Assembly (NCBI GenBank): GCA_030407085.1
Contig: CM059587.1
Location: 76,745,001 to 76,809,000 of the forward strand
Direction of reading: 5' to 3'
DNA length: 64,000 bases
From: Trichopria drosophilae
Taxonomy: Eukaryota > Arthropoda > Insecta > Hymenoptera > Diapriidae
How positions within the stretch are numbered: the stretch's first letter is position 1; each line of letters opens with the position of its first letter. A program made the position numbers and the translations under genes. The notes beneath the pieces were generated by a model. The model was not told the origin of the DNA, made no database searches, and saw only the letters and a list, made by a program, of their open reading frames with translations. This document shows, one piece after another, positions 48,531 to 62,087 of this stretch.

Positions 48531-50929
48531 CCAATATATTTGATCAACTGAATTTGATGTACTATATCTACTGTAATAACAAGTGATTATCATGAAAATT
48601 TAATCATGAAAATTGATTAATGAAATATAAATTTAATTTACAAGCGGTAGCAAATCTCTTTCCAGTGTGTTATACAACCTTCAGAAAGTGTAATAAAAAT
48701 TCTCCATTTCAAAACACTGCATCAAGTAACTTAATCGTAAATGGAAAGTAACATGACTAATTTGCAGTGAACTTTTTTTTTAACAGGGGAGATTACAAGA
48801 TTTCTTCATACTTATTATATAGATTTATGTGACAGATCTTACATTTCTGTACCTGTAGAAATAATACCCCTTCTTACGGATAAAACTGTGTCATCTAAAT
48901 ACTAAACCAGTAAAACCAACGTATTTAAAAATGATTTCATTTGTTTTCTTTTGCTTCCGTCAGGACAGTGTCTCACCAAAAGGGCTTTATCTACTGCACG
49001 CAACTTCCGGAACGCGCAATTAAAATTTGGGCTTGTGTAACGAGCTTCTCGTTAGCTTAGTATTACTTTACAAATCTAAACTCGTCTTCTTAAATTAATC
49101 AAAAGTAACAAGAGTATTAAAATTAGTTAAAGGGAATAAAAAATCAATTAAAATCAATGTTTGGTGATAAAATAAACTGGGGATTATTTTTCTCGTCATT
49201 CATACTACTCTAGCGTGAGAATATTTTCTTTCAGTTCGAAAATTCTGAAATTTCTGTGACATTCGTATTTTCTTATCATTTTTCCACAGTGTTTCCGTTC
49301 GTACTTTTTTCCTCGCGATATCACTGAACTCGGGTTTCATTTCGTTTCTTCCCTCTTCGAGTTTGATCAATCTTTCGGTCTTTTTTCGTCGGTCGATTTC
49401 GCACTTTCCTCATCGCGGTATTTCACGTATAGCTTCCATCTTTTCATTTTTCCTTCATATTTCGTTTCTCGTACTTTCGTCCCCTTACCTTCCACCACTT
49501 ACTACCTTCATTCAGCCCTTCCTTCGTTCGCACGCTGGAATATTCTCTTTTCATCCACTTTCATTTGCATGAAGCTTTGTCGACGGAAAACGCGGACGGC
49601 AAAAATTCGTCGAATTTTTCGGGATCTACGTAAATAAGACACAAAGGAGAGTTAAAAGGGTTCTAAAGGGTCGACAGGTAATCTCGTTTCACCAGCTGAT
49701 GGAAAAATAAGGAAACTCCGCTCTTGAATTTTCTCATGCAACGTCGCCCATAAAGGATCCGCGAATGTTTGAGTTTTCGATGCCATGAATATTTATAGAC
49801 ATTGCTTTATTATCATTTACTTATTTTCCTAAGTATGAATATTATAATTTCCTTCGTCTCTTCGAATTTACGTGCGCTAACGTAGAAACATGCGTGAATA
49901 TTCATATCGTTACGTACGACTTTAGGAATACTTATGGATGCGCAATATGTCGGACTGGTGAATATTTACGCCGTGCAGTTCGCATTTGATAATAATTGCG
50001 CAGAAAGGCGAAAGAATCGACCTCATTCGCTACCCTACAAAATACCACGTAACTTAATATCTGTCTTGATAGCGAAGGAACTTCAGAGCGTAATCTTCCT
50101 TTAAATTCATTTCAAAATACTCTGAAAATGTATGAAGATTATATAAAGTATAAATTTATTTAAAACCAATTATATCATTTGAACTCATAATAGTTATCTT
50201 ACTCTAATCTACTGACTTTAATCTTAAGAGATAGTTAATTTCTGAGTAGCCAGATCAATGTAGCCTTCATAGAAAATGTTTAATCGAATTTTTCAGACGA
50301 TACTCAAATTGTTGTAAATTGCTGCACCGTATTAAAAATATAAAATTTATTTAATTTGTAAAACGACATTTTATGCTCGATAATACAGGTAAAATCACAT
50401 TTTGCGCCCTCTCGGTCGAAAAAGAATTTTTTCCGGAAAAAAATCCCAAGTCCAATTTATATATATTTGTGCATATATACCAAACTTTTTTCTGAGTTAC
50501 ATTTCAGTTTGATTGAGGAGTACACGAGACGAGGTTCCGGTCTCACTTTTGCTCGAAAATTGTTTACTTTTCTGTGTTTTTTTTTTATTTGGAACTTTGA
50601 AGTTTTTGATGTACAGAATTATTTAAGATAAGATAAGTGTTTTTATTTTGTACGACTCTACCCTTTCAGCAATATATACAACTAATTACGAAATAAACAT
50701 GAATACACATTAAAACCGTAGAAATATAACAGTTTTGAACTGGCAAAAAGTGTGACCAAAGAAGAAAAAGGAAGTAAATCTAATATTACAAATTACATAA
50801 AATATTGCCTACAAAGCGCAGAACGATTAGCAATAGCCTATAACTCATTCTAACCTAAAATGTAAACAACATCATTGTAATCGGACTCCTTTAATTTTAA
50901 CACGGGACAATTTAACAAATCGTTGTAAA
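48531..50929. other. Intergenic sequence with a CpG-richer block
   Basis: 49200-50060 is richer in CG and pyrimidine tracts than its surroundings and has one short frame (49363-49572) without domain features. A possible regulatory block. The remainder is AT-rich and featureless. Confidence 0.4.
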
Positions 50930-50930
<1 letters not shown>

Positions 50931-50980
<50 letters not shown>

Positions 50981-50992
50981 ACTCTCTTTCTC
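50931..50992. repeat. (TC)n microsatellite
   Basis: About 19 pure TC units with interrupted CTCTCGC and CACTCACTC edges. The Arg-Glu repeat frame on the minus strand is a translation of it. Confidence 0.9.
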
Positions 50993-51019
50993 GCATGATC
51001 AATCACTTCGACAGATATT

Positions 51020-51185
51020 TTTTCATTTTTGTCGCACATGATAAAACAGTCCAATTGCTATTAAGTTATGTTAGGTCAAGTTTTGCATCGTAAAATGCAG
51101 TAATATTAGTAATTTAAGTATTCGTTCCTCGAAGTATATACGTTGCGGACTACTACTACTTAGATCACTTTAATAACGATGAAGG
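51020..51185. mobile_element. Fragment of the long-TIR MITE family (copy 4)
   Basis: CACATGATAAAACAGTCCAA then TTGCTATTAAGTTATGTTAG resembles the right arm of copies 1-3, and GCGGACTACTACTACTTAGA resembles their centre. No full element could be outlined. Confidence 0.35.
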
Positions 51186-51266
51186 AACTTTCATCCATAT
51201 TCGTCAATGATAAACGTTGAATCGTATGCTTAATATGATCTTTGGCCATACAAAAGATTGGTAACA

Positions 51267-51740
51267 GGTCTAATCAACATTGTGAAATGTTGGCATTAGC
51301 AATCTCAACATTCAAACTCAACATTTGCAAACTCAACATTGGACAAACTCAACATTGACAAACTCAAAAATTAAAAACTCAAAATTCTCAAACTCAAAAG
51401 TTATTCCCTTAAATTAGTATTTCGGTTAGGTTAGTATAAGTTAGATTAGGTTAGGTGATGATAGATATGCTGTTGAATGGTATGTGTTAATATCATGATT
51501 GTGTTGAATGCACATGTCATTTTAATAAATGTGTTGTAATTTATATTTATTCTTGTTGTTAAATCTTGCTTGACACGTTTATTTTTTATATTATTTGTAT
51601 TATTTGTTGATTTAGTCAAATTTTGAATTCGAAAATGTTGAGTTTGTCAAATGTTGAGATTGAAAATGTCGAGTTTGTTAAATGTTCAGGTTGCAAATGT
51701 TGAATTTGTATGTTGAGTTTGTTTTGTGTTGATTAGACAT
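51267..51740. mobile_element. Fold-back element, family 3, copy A
   Basis: Ends GGTCTAATCAACA (51267) and TGTTGATTAGACAT (51727-51740) are inverted copies. The left arm is a run of 15-16-base subrepeats (CAAACTCAACATTTG), the right arm the same motif inverted (ATGTTGAGTTTGTCAAATGT). The loop (about 51400-51590) is unrelated and contains TTAGGTTAG-like words at 51425-51460. Same plan as families 1 and 2 but unrelated sequence. Confidence 0.7.
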
Positions 51741-52510
51741 GTATCGAAAATATTAGGCCCTTTTGAAATATTCAATGAAGTCTTTTTTTATCACAGTTAA
51801 TGGTTCATTGATCGCGTTTACTAATATACCATGACACATTGCGCTATAATCAAATGGTGAAAAGGATATCATCTTTATCTAAATGTTCTTAGGATACAAA
51901 ATATATAAATATTGATTTTGAACTTATTAGCACTCTTCGAATACGAACTTTGAAAAACATATTATGAACTGAGAAAAAGAAAGAGAGAACTTTTGATTAC
52001 TATGAGTGCAATATTCCCAACACGAGGCGAAGACGAGTTGTGAGAATATTGTACGAGTTGTTCTAAGACTCTTTTCCCGAGGGACATACGATCTTTTATG
52101 CAACAAAGGTAGAAAAATGGAATTTCTGTTACCTGGAAAAGAATAAGTAACTCTGTTATGCTACGGGGGTTACGTAAACCTCTTAAGTGTCCAATGACAT
52201 ATATATAGAACGATTTGTATAATACACAGCTTGAATCGTTCGAAACTGCATTAATTTAGTTAAAATATATTATTATTCGTACGAAAGGGTAGCCTGGAAA
52301 CATAGTTAGCTGAGACTCGCCTATATGTTGGCAGATACCAGGTATTTCTGTATATTTCTACTTATTAAGAATTTCTGCAGCAATAAAGCCATATTATTTT
52401 TATTATATTACTTCTTCTTTTTTTGAACTGAGCGCTAAATGTATTCTATTCCCTGCAACCTACGGATGAATGTATCGAGTATAAAAAACAATATTGAGAA
52501 GTTTACATTA

Positions 52511-53772
52511 TATTCAATGTTGAATATTTAAAAAATAATAATAAAGACGTTTAACAAACTCTAAATTTAAGAAATTCGAAATTTACAAACTAAACATTAA
52601 CAAATTCAACATTTTGAACTCACCATTTTACAAACTAAAAAATCACAAACTCAACATTCACAAATTCAACATTTAATAAACTGGACATTTTAATGTCTAC
52701 ATTTGACAAACTTGAAAATTACAAACTCAACATTTTAAAGTTAATATTTGACAAACTCAACATTAACAAATTCAACATTCAACAAACTGAAACATTTAAA
52801 CCGAACATTTTAAACTCAACAGCTTAAATTCTACATTTGACAAACTGAAACATTTAAACCGAACATTTTAAACTCCACATCTTAAATTCAACATTTGACA
52901 AACTCAAAAATTACAAACTAAACACTGACAAACTAAAAAATTACAAACTCATAAATTACAAACTTAACATTGACAAATCCAGCATTTTATAAACTGAACA
53001 TATTAAACTCAATATTTCGGACTCAACATTTTAAAGTCAACATTTGGCAAATTCAACACTGTAATATTCAACATTCAATAAAAACTAAATATTTTAAAGT
53101 CAACATTTGACAAATTCAACACTGTAAAATTCAACATTCAACAAAAACTCAATATTTTAAAATAAAAATTTCCAACATCAACATTAACAAATTCAACATT
53201 TAACAAACTCAACATTTTGAACTCAACATTTTACAAACTCAATATTCACAAATTAGGCATTTAACAAACTGAAAATGTTAAACTCAATGTTTGATAAACT
53301 TATCATTAACGAATTCAATATTTATCAAACAGAATATTTGAAACTCATCAATAGGTATTCAAATTACATAGGTACATAATAAATAATAATAAAAAAATAT
53401 GACATATTAACGATAATCTATTCACGTGATTTATTTTACAATTTGTAAGCTATAAATTAAGAAGAAAAACAGTTATTATGATTCATTAATATTATGTAAT
53501 TATTATTATTTCCTTTTTTACTATTAGTTCTTTGAGTATCAATGATGAAATTAATGTCCTCTCAACTTAATATTTTTAATCCATTTTAATTTTTCGATCC
53601 GATAAATACACGCAGACAATTTTTGATCCACTTTCAATTCAGTTTCAACGGATGGAAATTATTAATTGTTTTTTTACATATAAAGGTTCAGCTAGTTAAA
53701 TGTTGAATTTATAAATATTGAGTTTGAATGTTGTAATGGCAAATGTGAACATTTACGAATGTTGAATAGATC
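52511..53772. mobile_element. Fold-back element, family 3, copy B (about 50 subrepeats)
   Basis: From about 52555 to 53345 the sequence is an almost continuous array of 15-17-base units (ACAAACTCAACATTTG and variants); about 330 unrelated bases follow; a short inverted arm (GTTAAATGTTGAATTTATAA ... GTTGAATAGATCT) closes at 53772. Read on the other strand the right end (AGATCTATTCAACATTC) lines up with the left end of copy A. The arms are very unequal, so the array expanded after insertion or the right arm was deleted. Confidence 0.65.
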
Positions 53773-55205
53773 TGATACACACTGCAGCACAAAAATCATA
53801 AAATATTTTGTAAAAGTTAAAACAAGATTTAAAGGACCTTAATATTAGAAAATTTCCTTAAACATAAAAAATAAATAATAAAGAAACATGCCCAAATGCT
53901 AATGAGGACATTTTATGTTTCATTGACATTTCACAATTTCTTGAAATGTTCAAAGAACGATCCGTTAATGATCTAATTTAACGTTTACTATTTAATTAAA
54001 ATTTTGCGGCGGCTTTCGTCATCTAATTTTACAAACCTGCAGAGTGGAACATTAACTTGAAATATATTTTTAAGTAAGTGTCGGAATTGTTAATTTCGTT
54101 GAAACGCTTCACATATTCATTCATAAATTTCATCATATATAAATTTCAAAAAATTGACACACATGTTATATTGTAAAGTTTTCCAATCGAACGTATTAAT
54201 GATAGAATATTTTTTTTTATGTGCAGTCAATTTGGTCTCCCGTGTGTGCTCGGTATGAAAATATCAAATAAGGCCATTAAAAAAATTATTGTTGTGAAAA
54301 ATTCATAAGGATAAAATGGCTTTCCAATATGGCAATTTGATATGATAACGTTTATTACCGTCATGAAAAACCATGTGCAAAATGATAATGATACATAATT
54401 TAAATGATAAGTAACGAATTACAATCCTTTTTAGAAACATTTATTTCCTATTTGAGATTTGTAATATTCAGAATATTTTATTGATCTTTGAAACATAAAT
54501 TAATTACCCATTATCGTTTTGATAGAAACGATTTTTCGCAAAGATCTGTAATTAATCTTATTCTAATTTCTATTATTTTACATACTACCTATATTATCAA
54601 TTTTTGTTTACATACAGATACGTTTTTTCTTTTTTTCTGAAAAAGTGCCAATTAAGGTTGTTTTGATATAAATTTATCAATGACCCTTGACATTGATAAA
54701 TATTTTTTGTGGAACGAAATAAAAGTAAATCGGTCTGCTTAATTAACTCATACAGTGACCACGAAAAAATTAATGCTATATCGCAAATGACATTGATACT
54801 GTGGACGCACTTTAAAAATAATTACATATTAGTATTGAATGTTTTTAAATATTATAAATGCAAACAATTGAACTAAAGATCAATTGATTGTTGGAATGAC
54901 TTCCAGTTTACTGGCTCTATAACTTTATATTTACAGAATACATAGGCAGATTATTTTTTTTCTGATAATTTATAATATTTTATTTCATATAGTAAATAAT
55001 CATTCTCTTACAGGAAATATTCTTAGTATTTTCAAGATATTTGGACTTATTAAATATATTGATTTTAATTTTGTATATAGAATTTGTTTTCTTGCTTTAT
55101 TAATATGGTCGGAAATGAATAAAAACAATTTTGGGCTTATGTTTGTATTTTATTTATATCATCAATACATACCAAAAATAATGCTTTCCATTTAGCAATA
55201 AGTAA
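53773..55205. other. AT-rich intergenic sequence, no gene recognised
   Basis: No frame, TIR or tandem repeat is supported here. Confidence 0.55.
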
Positions 55206-55262
55206 AATAATAGTACATTACTAATATCGTATACAATTTTTTTTAACGTGTGAGCTAAGTGT
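55206..55262 (-). repeat. Solo end of the 30.0-kb palindromic element
   Basis: ATCGTATACAATTTTTTTTA then ACGTGTGAGCTAAGTG matches, on the opposite strand, the right outer arm at 30175-30205. The second arm is missing. Confidence 0.6.
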
Positions 55263-55532
55263 ACTAATCGGTACTACACATTTACATTCATTTAGTATAA
55301 TTCTTTTTCTTTTGTCATTCGACATTTGCGAAAAGTATCAATGTCCTCTTACAACCAATCGTTTTGAAACTACAATAAAATAATTACGATGTTTATCTTC
55401 ACGAATGACAGAAACCAAGAAAAAAGATGATAAACTAGAGTTGATGAGGAGTAGTTGATCTTTATCTATTTAAATAAATATCAACCGTTTTTTTCAAATT
55501 TGAGGAAAATATATCAATGTAAAAATGAATTA

Positions 55533-55792
55533 CAGTAGAGTCCCGGTATATTTGCCTGCTGGGTTACACGCCTTCTGCCCTCGTCTCTTGTATTGGCCAA
55601 AAGAAGAGGAGCGGCGCTTCTCCCACTCCCCTCAGTCGCGTTATGTTCGTGACGTCACATCAGGCCCTTCTTCAGGCCGCAGCCCGCAAGTTGGGGGGGG
55701 GGGTCGGTAACAGACAAATGTAATGGGACGAAACCAGGCAAATATGGTAGGACGTAAATATAGCGAGATACAATTATAGCGGGACTCTACTG
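55533..55792. mobile_element. Pogo/Tigger-like MITE (260 bp), intact TA duplication
   Basis: TA precedes CAGTAGAGTCCCGGTATATT and TA follows AGCGGGACTCTACTG; the first 13 bases of the TIR are a perfect inverted match, with GTATATTTGCCTG / CAGGCAAATATGG further in. The interior is strongly G+C- and CpG-rich with a run of nine or more G (about 55692-55701). It is better preserved than the related-looking element at 3625-3794. Confidence 0.8.
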
Positions 55793-56630
55793 TATAAAGA
55801 ATGAGTTATACGGAATATTTTATGGGCAACACTCTTCAATATTGCTATTTATTGCAGTTTCTCCTATCGTCATTGATATAATGCAATGTAACGACAATAC
55901 TAAAAAGATTCTACAGCAAAAAAACTTTGTCAGAAACTTTAGTAATAGAGTTATATCATTAAGCAATCTGTCTATTTGATTAAATACCTACGGAGAGATG
56001 AATAAAAAATTATATCTGGCTAAATGAAATATTTATTAAACTCAATAAATTTTTCTTTAATTCTATGAAGTATTGCATTGTTTCCCTACTACCCACTGTG
56101 TAGGTGATCAATTATTTTTACTGTTTGGTGAAACGATAGTTGCAAGAAAAAGGGTTCGCTGATTAATCACCAGTCATGTAAAGAATTCAACTGAAACAAA
56201 TTTTTAATGAATTCTATGACAATAAAAATTGTAAATATATTTAGTACTTGAGACATTAAATACACGTTACTTACCTCATAAAGACGTAATAATTAAAGAC
56301 AATCCTTTTTTAGATACACTTGTGGTTAAATGTTTCTGTTGGCAATAAAATAATGTAAATAATGAATAAAATTACGCCCAGCCACTAATCTTAATAAAAT
56401 AATGACCAATTAAAGTGCCGGTTTCATTTAAATTGACTTCGACACTGTTGATTCTTGTCTGTAGATCTAGGTGACTTGAATCCCTTTTAAATAAGTTATT
56501 CTAGTATACAGAAATCCTTGAAATACCTAATGAACAGGTTATAGTATAGTTTAAAAGTTATCTAAGCTGATAAGACGGACTTAATAGATACTACCTAAAT
56601 TAAAAGTTCTATTTTAAAAACGATCGTAAA
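55793..56630. other. AT-rich intergenic sequence, no gene recognised
   Basis: Nothing supported beyond AT-rich filler. Confidence 0.5.
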
Positions 56631-56639
56631 TATAGCTCA

Positions 56640-57330
56640 GTCCAGAGATATCTCCAAAAAGACCTCCTGAAGAGGTCTGAATTATGATAATCTATAAAAG
56701 GAGCTCTTAAAGATGTCTTACTTAGAACTTCTTAAAATCGTAATCTCGAAGAGGTCTTGTGTTTGAGGTCTTAAATCTATCTCGTTTTGGACCATCTCTC
56801 TTTTAGTAAAGGGATTCCTATTGCTGGGGTCTGTTTTTTTCCAGATGAGACACTAGGTGGCGATTAAATAAAAAAATGAGATCGCGCGATAATTTATTTC
56901 ATATGCAGACCGTTAGATTATAAGCTACAAAGACAAAATAAGTACTTTTACGATATTTATCATCTGTTAACACATTTTGTATTATTATATTGTATTGAAT
57001 GAACGCGCCATCCAATATATAACTATACAAACGGTAAAAAGGAACTTGGGTAAAAAGTATATAAATTAATAATTAAGGTACAAAAATAGAATCTATAACG
57101 TTCAGAAATTTGCTTTTTATTTATATTATTTATTTTATATGTCAAAGCTCTAAAATAAGACCTCTTTTCTGAGACCTCATATTTGAGAGGTCTTATAGAG
57201 CTCTTAACATCGACGCATAAGCCTTCTTAGAGATTACATTAAAAGCTCTTTCTGATAAGTATTTAAGACATCTTACAATTTTGAAGACTTCGTAAAGAGC
57301 TCTTTAAGATGTGTTTTTGCTGTTTGGTAT
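56640..57330. mobile_element. TIR element with GAGCTCTTAA / AGGTCTTA subrepeats
   Basis: GGAGCTCTTAAAGATGTCTT (56700) and CTTAAAATCGTAATCTCGAA (56732) on the left are matched by the inverse of the right part (AAGATGTCTTAAATAC; CTTTTAATGTAATCTCTAAG). Both arms repeat GAGGTCTtA / TAAGACCTC words. About 300 unrelated bases separate the arms. 47570-47650 (AAGACATCTTTTAGATA) looks related. Ends are not precisely defined. Confidence 0.5.
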
Positions 57331-59878
57331 ATTATGGGAACGCACAAGGTGACATCTTTTAATGGAAATTTTAGTTTTATTAATCTCTGATATCTTGATA
57401 ACAGTAATTAATAAGATCTCTTAATTACTGATCCACTAATCCATATAATTGATAGTAATTAAGTAAACTCGTAATATGATTCCATTATTAGTTAATATGG
57501 TAAGAGTAATTACAGTATATTAATAGACGTTAATTATTGATCGCCCGAGGCCATTCCAAAAATCAACATGTATTTTTCCAGAAACTGCGACATATTTTAA
57601 GTAATGTAAAAATGTTGAAGCAAACTAACAAATTCAAAATAATGTTTATTCATGAAGCAGATATGTTGTACAATAAACAAGCATGAAGTCGTTGTTTCTT
57701 GACTAATAAAGGATAGTCAAAAATCATTTATAAAATACAAAGATACTAATAAATTACGTGTTGATTTTGAATTTAAAAAATTGCACAATATTTTAAAACG
57801 ATAAGGGACTTGAAATATCACGAGCGTAAATCAATTATAAAAAGTTACAATAATTGTTTGTCCTACGTTGGTTGTTTATATAATACCACTTTAGTAGGTT
57901 ATAAAACAATTTAAATCTCAAATATCTGAATATTTAATAACAAAATAAATGCTCCCCGTTAATTGATAGTTTAACTGTATTACTATACGTTTTTAAATAA
58001 AATCATTTTGTGTTTCCGCACATCATTTTCTTTTATCCTTTAAAAGCCTTTGAATTTCATCAATAAAAAGCAGATTACTTTCATTCATCGACCAAATTAT
58101 CGATCTTTACAAACATTTTAATTTAATTTTTTTCAATGTTCTTGTAAATAGTCTGTGTTCTGTATAAAAGTTTCTTCAGAATAGACTTCAGATTGGAAAT
58201 GTGGCACAATAGTACATTACGGTACAAGTGTACGAAGTACCAGATTTAAGCACAAGTGAAACGATTGTGGAAGTCAGCTACTTTGAACTATTTTTATTTA
58301 CTCCGTGAGAGAAGTTTTTCACGCAATTTAAGTGTGCGAAATACTTCGCGGGTTTTTAAAACATTAGTTGCATATTCCATCTTTGTTCATCATAAGACAT
58401 TATTTATACACTACAGCAATTATTAACACCGCTTTTATTTAGTTTTTTTTAAGCTTATTTTAGAAACGATATTCTCAAGTTTTCCTTGCTATCTTCTTTC
58501 CATTTTCTAATCACAGATTTTTCTACGAGGAACTGAATGTTCATTTGGTTATAACTTGTGTTCTTACTCCATCATTCTTGTTTTTTATATCCATGTCGAA
58601 TTATCTATAATTAGATAAAAAACTAACTTTTCAACTGTATAGTATTATGGAAATATTGTTATATTGCCGGACTAGGTAATCATTACTGATTGTTATCTTT
58701 TGTAGTACGTTTTTGAACTCTTTGGTGCGTCTATCTTTTCAATTCGACCCTATTGAACCGAAATTGATTTATTGTTAAAATCCTCGTTTTTTCGTTTCTA
58801 TCGCCAATAAAAATCTATACTTTGTTATCAATGCAATTCATAACGCATCTGTAATCACGTCTTCAATTTAATTTACTTAGTCTAGGATTCATTTAAGATA
58901 AAAATATAATCGTCCAAATAAATTTGATTGAAACTATTGTCAGTAAAATTGAAACCCTGCAGTCGATTTCGAGCTTTTTAAAGTCTTCTCTTTTATTTTG
59001 ATGATGAATATCAGTTTGTAAAAACATAATTACCGCTTTTCGATTAATTATACAATAAAGTCTTTGAATTGAAGATAGTATTGCTGACACTTTCTTATTG
59101 GATTTGTCGCTTCACCATTATTAGGTTAAAGATATTTACTCATGATTTTAATTAGTAACATTTCTATAGGTTTTGGTTTAAAAATTCTCGATAAATTGGA
59201 TTGACTTAGATACCAAATTTGAAATTATTTAGAACGAAAGTTAACGGTTCTCGTAACTAAGATTAAATATTTTTTGCTTCGTTTTTATTAAACTGTACCA
59301 AACTATTATTGTCGTGCATCAATCTTTTTTCGGCTTAATCGACATTTGGAATGTTAAAAGAAGTGTAGGTATTATACATATAGTAAATAATTCAATCTTT
59401 CTTTTACCAAAATTTCTTGAGAAATACCACTATAGAATCATGGTCAGAAGTTGCTATAAATCTAAATATTATTATTCATATAATTATTATTATTTTTACT
59501 GTTGTGATTAGTTTATAAAATAGCAGTTTGTTTTATTATCACCTTTTTAAAAGAAACTTCTTCTGTCTGCAAGTATAGTTAATTTTATAGTCATTAATCG
59601 ATAAATATTATCATAATGAATATACTGAGAGATTAGAATTTTTAGCGGAGGAGAAGAAGCTCTTTTCACCTTTATGTAATTCTACTTGATATTAAACATA
59701 AATAATTAATAAATAAAAAATTCTTTTTAAAAACCACGTTTTTATAAATGGACTGAAAAGGATAAAATAATTTTTCCCATCCACACAGGTCACTAATACC
59801 ATGCCGAAATAAATACGCAATCATTTTTCAATTTATTAGGAAATAAAATATTTGTAAGACTTAAAATGGAAAACGTGG
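57331..59878. other. AT-rich intergenic sequence, no gene recognised
   Basis: No reading frame with domain character and no repeat recognised. Confidence 0.5.
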
Positions 59879-60011
59879 AGCGCAATAGAGGTAACAAATG
59901 ACTCCTCGACGAACCTCAACGAACAATAACAAATGAGAAACTTATACTTAAATGTACCATATGAGACGCTAGTTTAGACATGCTAGTCATTTCTGTTACC
60001 TCTATTGCGCT
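59879..60011. mobile_element. Short MITE (133 bp)
   Basis: AGCGCAATAGAGGTAACAAA at the left end and TTCTGTTACCTCTATTGCGCT at the right are inverted, the first 18 bases perfectly; ATGACT / AGTCAT continues the pairing. Target duplication not evident, superfamily unknown. Confidence 0.75.
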
Positions 60012-61850
60012 ATATTATATATTTAAAAAAATTCAATTTAAAATTCAATAAAAGTTATGTTTTTATTTCAACCTCCATAGACGCAAAACCAGGATTCACT
60101 TTAGATAACTTTTGAATTCGACATATTCTAGGAGTACCTATCTCGGGGTTAATTGACGCATTTTCCAGATCGTTAAGTTTTAATTGTAGTATATTTCAAA
60201 CAATCAAACCTTTTGTGTACGTTAACAAATTTTTTATTTTAATGTTTGGAAAGACTAGACTGAAGTATTACCTTATTCTCCGATAATATCGGACGATTAT
60301 CACCCTATTCGTGTATAGTGCAGTAAGGAAAAGACCAATTCTTAAGTCTATTTTAAAAACTTAACTTCAAGGCAATTAACGTCGTATTTAAATATTTCCT
60401 GAAAGTCAAATACAAAAAGAAAACACCAAATTATCCGAATTGAATATTTACTGAAAGTTCTGAAAGTACTCTCACTCCACATCATGAAACTGAATTCAAA
60501 CTTTCCATTTCATTTTAATTTTTCGCGTATATCACTCTGATGTAAACCAATTTGAGCATCACCTCTCTCGGTATTCTGAGAAGAAAATTACATATTAATT
60601 ATTATAATTATGATACAAATAATGGAACTTAAAAGAAGATGTTATCATTTCTTATTTTAAGATTCAAAGGCTTTCAACATCTAATCTAAAATGAGATGGT
60701 ATTGTTGACTGTTTTAAGTTTTCTGGGTGTATTTTTCTTCAAGCCGAAGAAGAAAGACGCATATTAAATAACAATTAAGATCTTGTTTAAAACAAATACA
60801 CAATAAGAGTAAACAACAAATAATAATGACCGTACAAGATGAAACATGTTCAGTAACAGCTCGACTGGAAACTAAGAAGTTAGTGTTTCATTCCCGTTTC
60901 GAATTAACAACTGTATCAGTACATTGGGACGTTTAACTTTTGTTCTCGGAATGGGCGGGAATTTTTTAAAATACCTTCAGTGTGACATAACCTAATTGTT
61001 AAAAAATTAAATAAATTTATTTCGAATAATAGTTAATTTTTGTTACTACTTTTAAGTTGCATGGCAAGCTAATTTTATGACTTTTGAAGTCTACTTTTCA
61101 ATCAAAAAAGGCTTCTTTTTGTTAAAACTATTGATCTTATTTCTAATTCTAAGTCTTATTTTCTCAGCGTAGATTGTATTCTTCTATTCAATGCGTATAA
61201 CAGTCGATTTTGCATCGAGTGAATACAAACTACACGTTGAAAATAATATAGTTAGTTAGTTTAGAGGGTGGTACGTAAACGTATCCGTAACCTAGACGCC
61301 TTTTGGTATCCATGGTGAAAATAATATAAAATAGGACAAAAATATGATTTGAGGATTCCTAGAATAGCTTCGTGGTTCGTTTTTGTGGCAAAACTTTATG
61401 TGAAACTTGCAATTAATTGTTTTCTTCATGAAATTTCTATACTATCGGTACCTACAATTTTCTGCAGTCCTGGAGAACACCCTTAAAATACAGGTCCTCC
61501 TATGTAGCGTTAAGTTGGCTCAAATATCTACTTTTTACCCAGCGATTGTACAATTTCAAGACTACAACTTTTTAGATTTTTCTCGATATAACATGGCTGC
61601 GGCGCAATCGATCACAGAAGTGATTACTTTTAGTTAGCTAAAAGTACAACAATGTAAAGTAATGAAAGTTATTCGAATAAAAGTTAATACAACGCATTAG
61701 GAGTAGTAAGTATAAGATAATCTGAAATATATGATTTTCAATGATTTTTCAGATATAGCGAAAAAAATATTTTAATCAAACTCAACAAACGTCATGTTAA
61801 AGATGAAGATTTAAACTTTACGATCTAAGAAATACACGAACATATTAACC
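60012..61850. other. AT-rich intergenic sequence, no gene recognised
   Basis: Nothing beyond short unsupported frames, for example 61407-61637. Confidence 0.5.
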
Positions 61851-61851
61851 C

Positions 61852-62087
61852 ATTCGTCCTCCATATTGGATTCGCCATTTTGAATTTTGAAAAACTAACT
61901 TCCAATTCGGAAGCAGCGAGCCCAAAAGCCCCAGGTACTAACTTTGAAGTAATTTCAATCGATTTCCATAAATTCGTTCTCCATATTGGATCCGCCATTT
62001 TGAACTTTAAAAACTAACTTCCAATTCAGAATCAGCGACTCTAAAAACCCCCGGGTACCAAGTTTAAAGTGATTTCATTTTAGTCAG
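61852..62087. repeat. Tandem duplication, about 120-bp unit
   Basis: ATTCGTCCTCCATATTGGAT...CGCCATTTTGAA...CTAACTTCCAATTCgGAAgCAGCGA...GGTAC occurs at 61852 and again at 61972, with roughly 85 per cent identity by eye. CCATATTGGATcCGCCATTTTGAA is the same ATATGG/GCCATTTTG signature seen at 1-600. Confidence 0.75.

Noticed and set aside
50872..51054. Minus-strand frame with an Arg-Glu repeat
   Set aside because: Direct translation of the (TC)n microsatellite.
51425..51460. TTAGGTTAG-like words as an interstitial telomere
   Set aside because: Only a few imperfect units occur; too short and irregular to call telomeric, although compatible with an insect genome.
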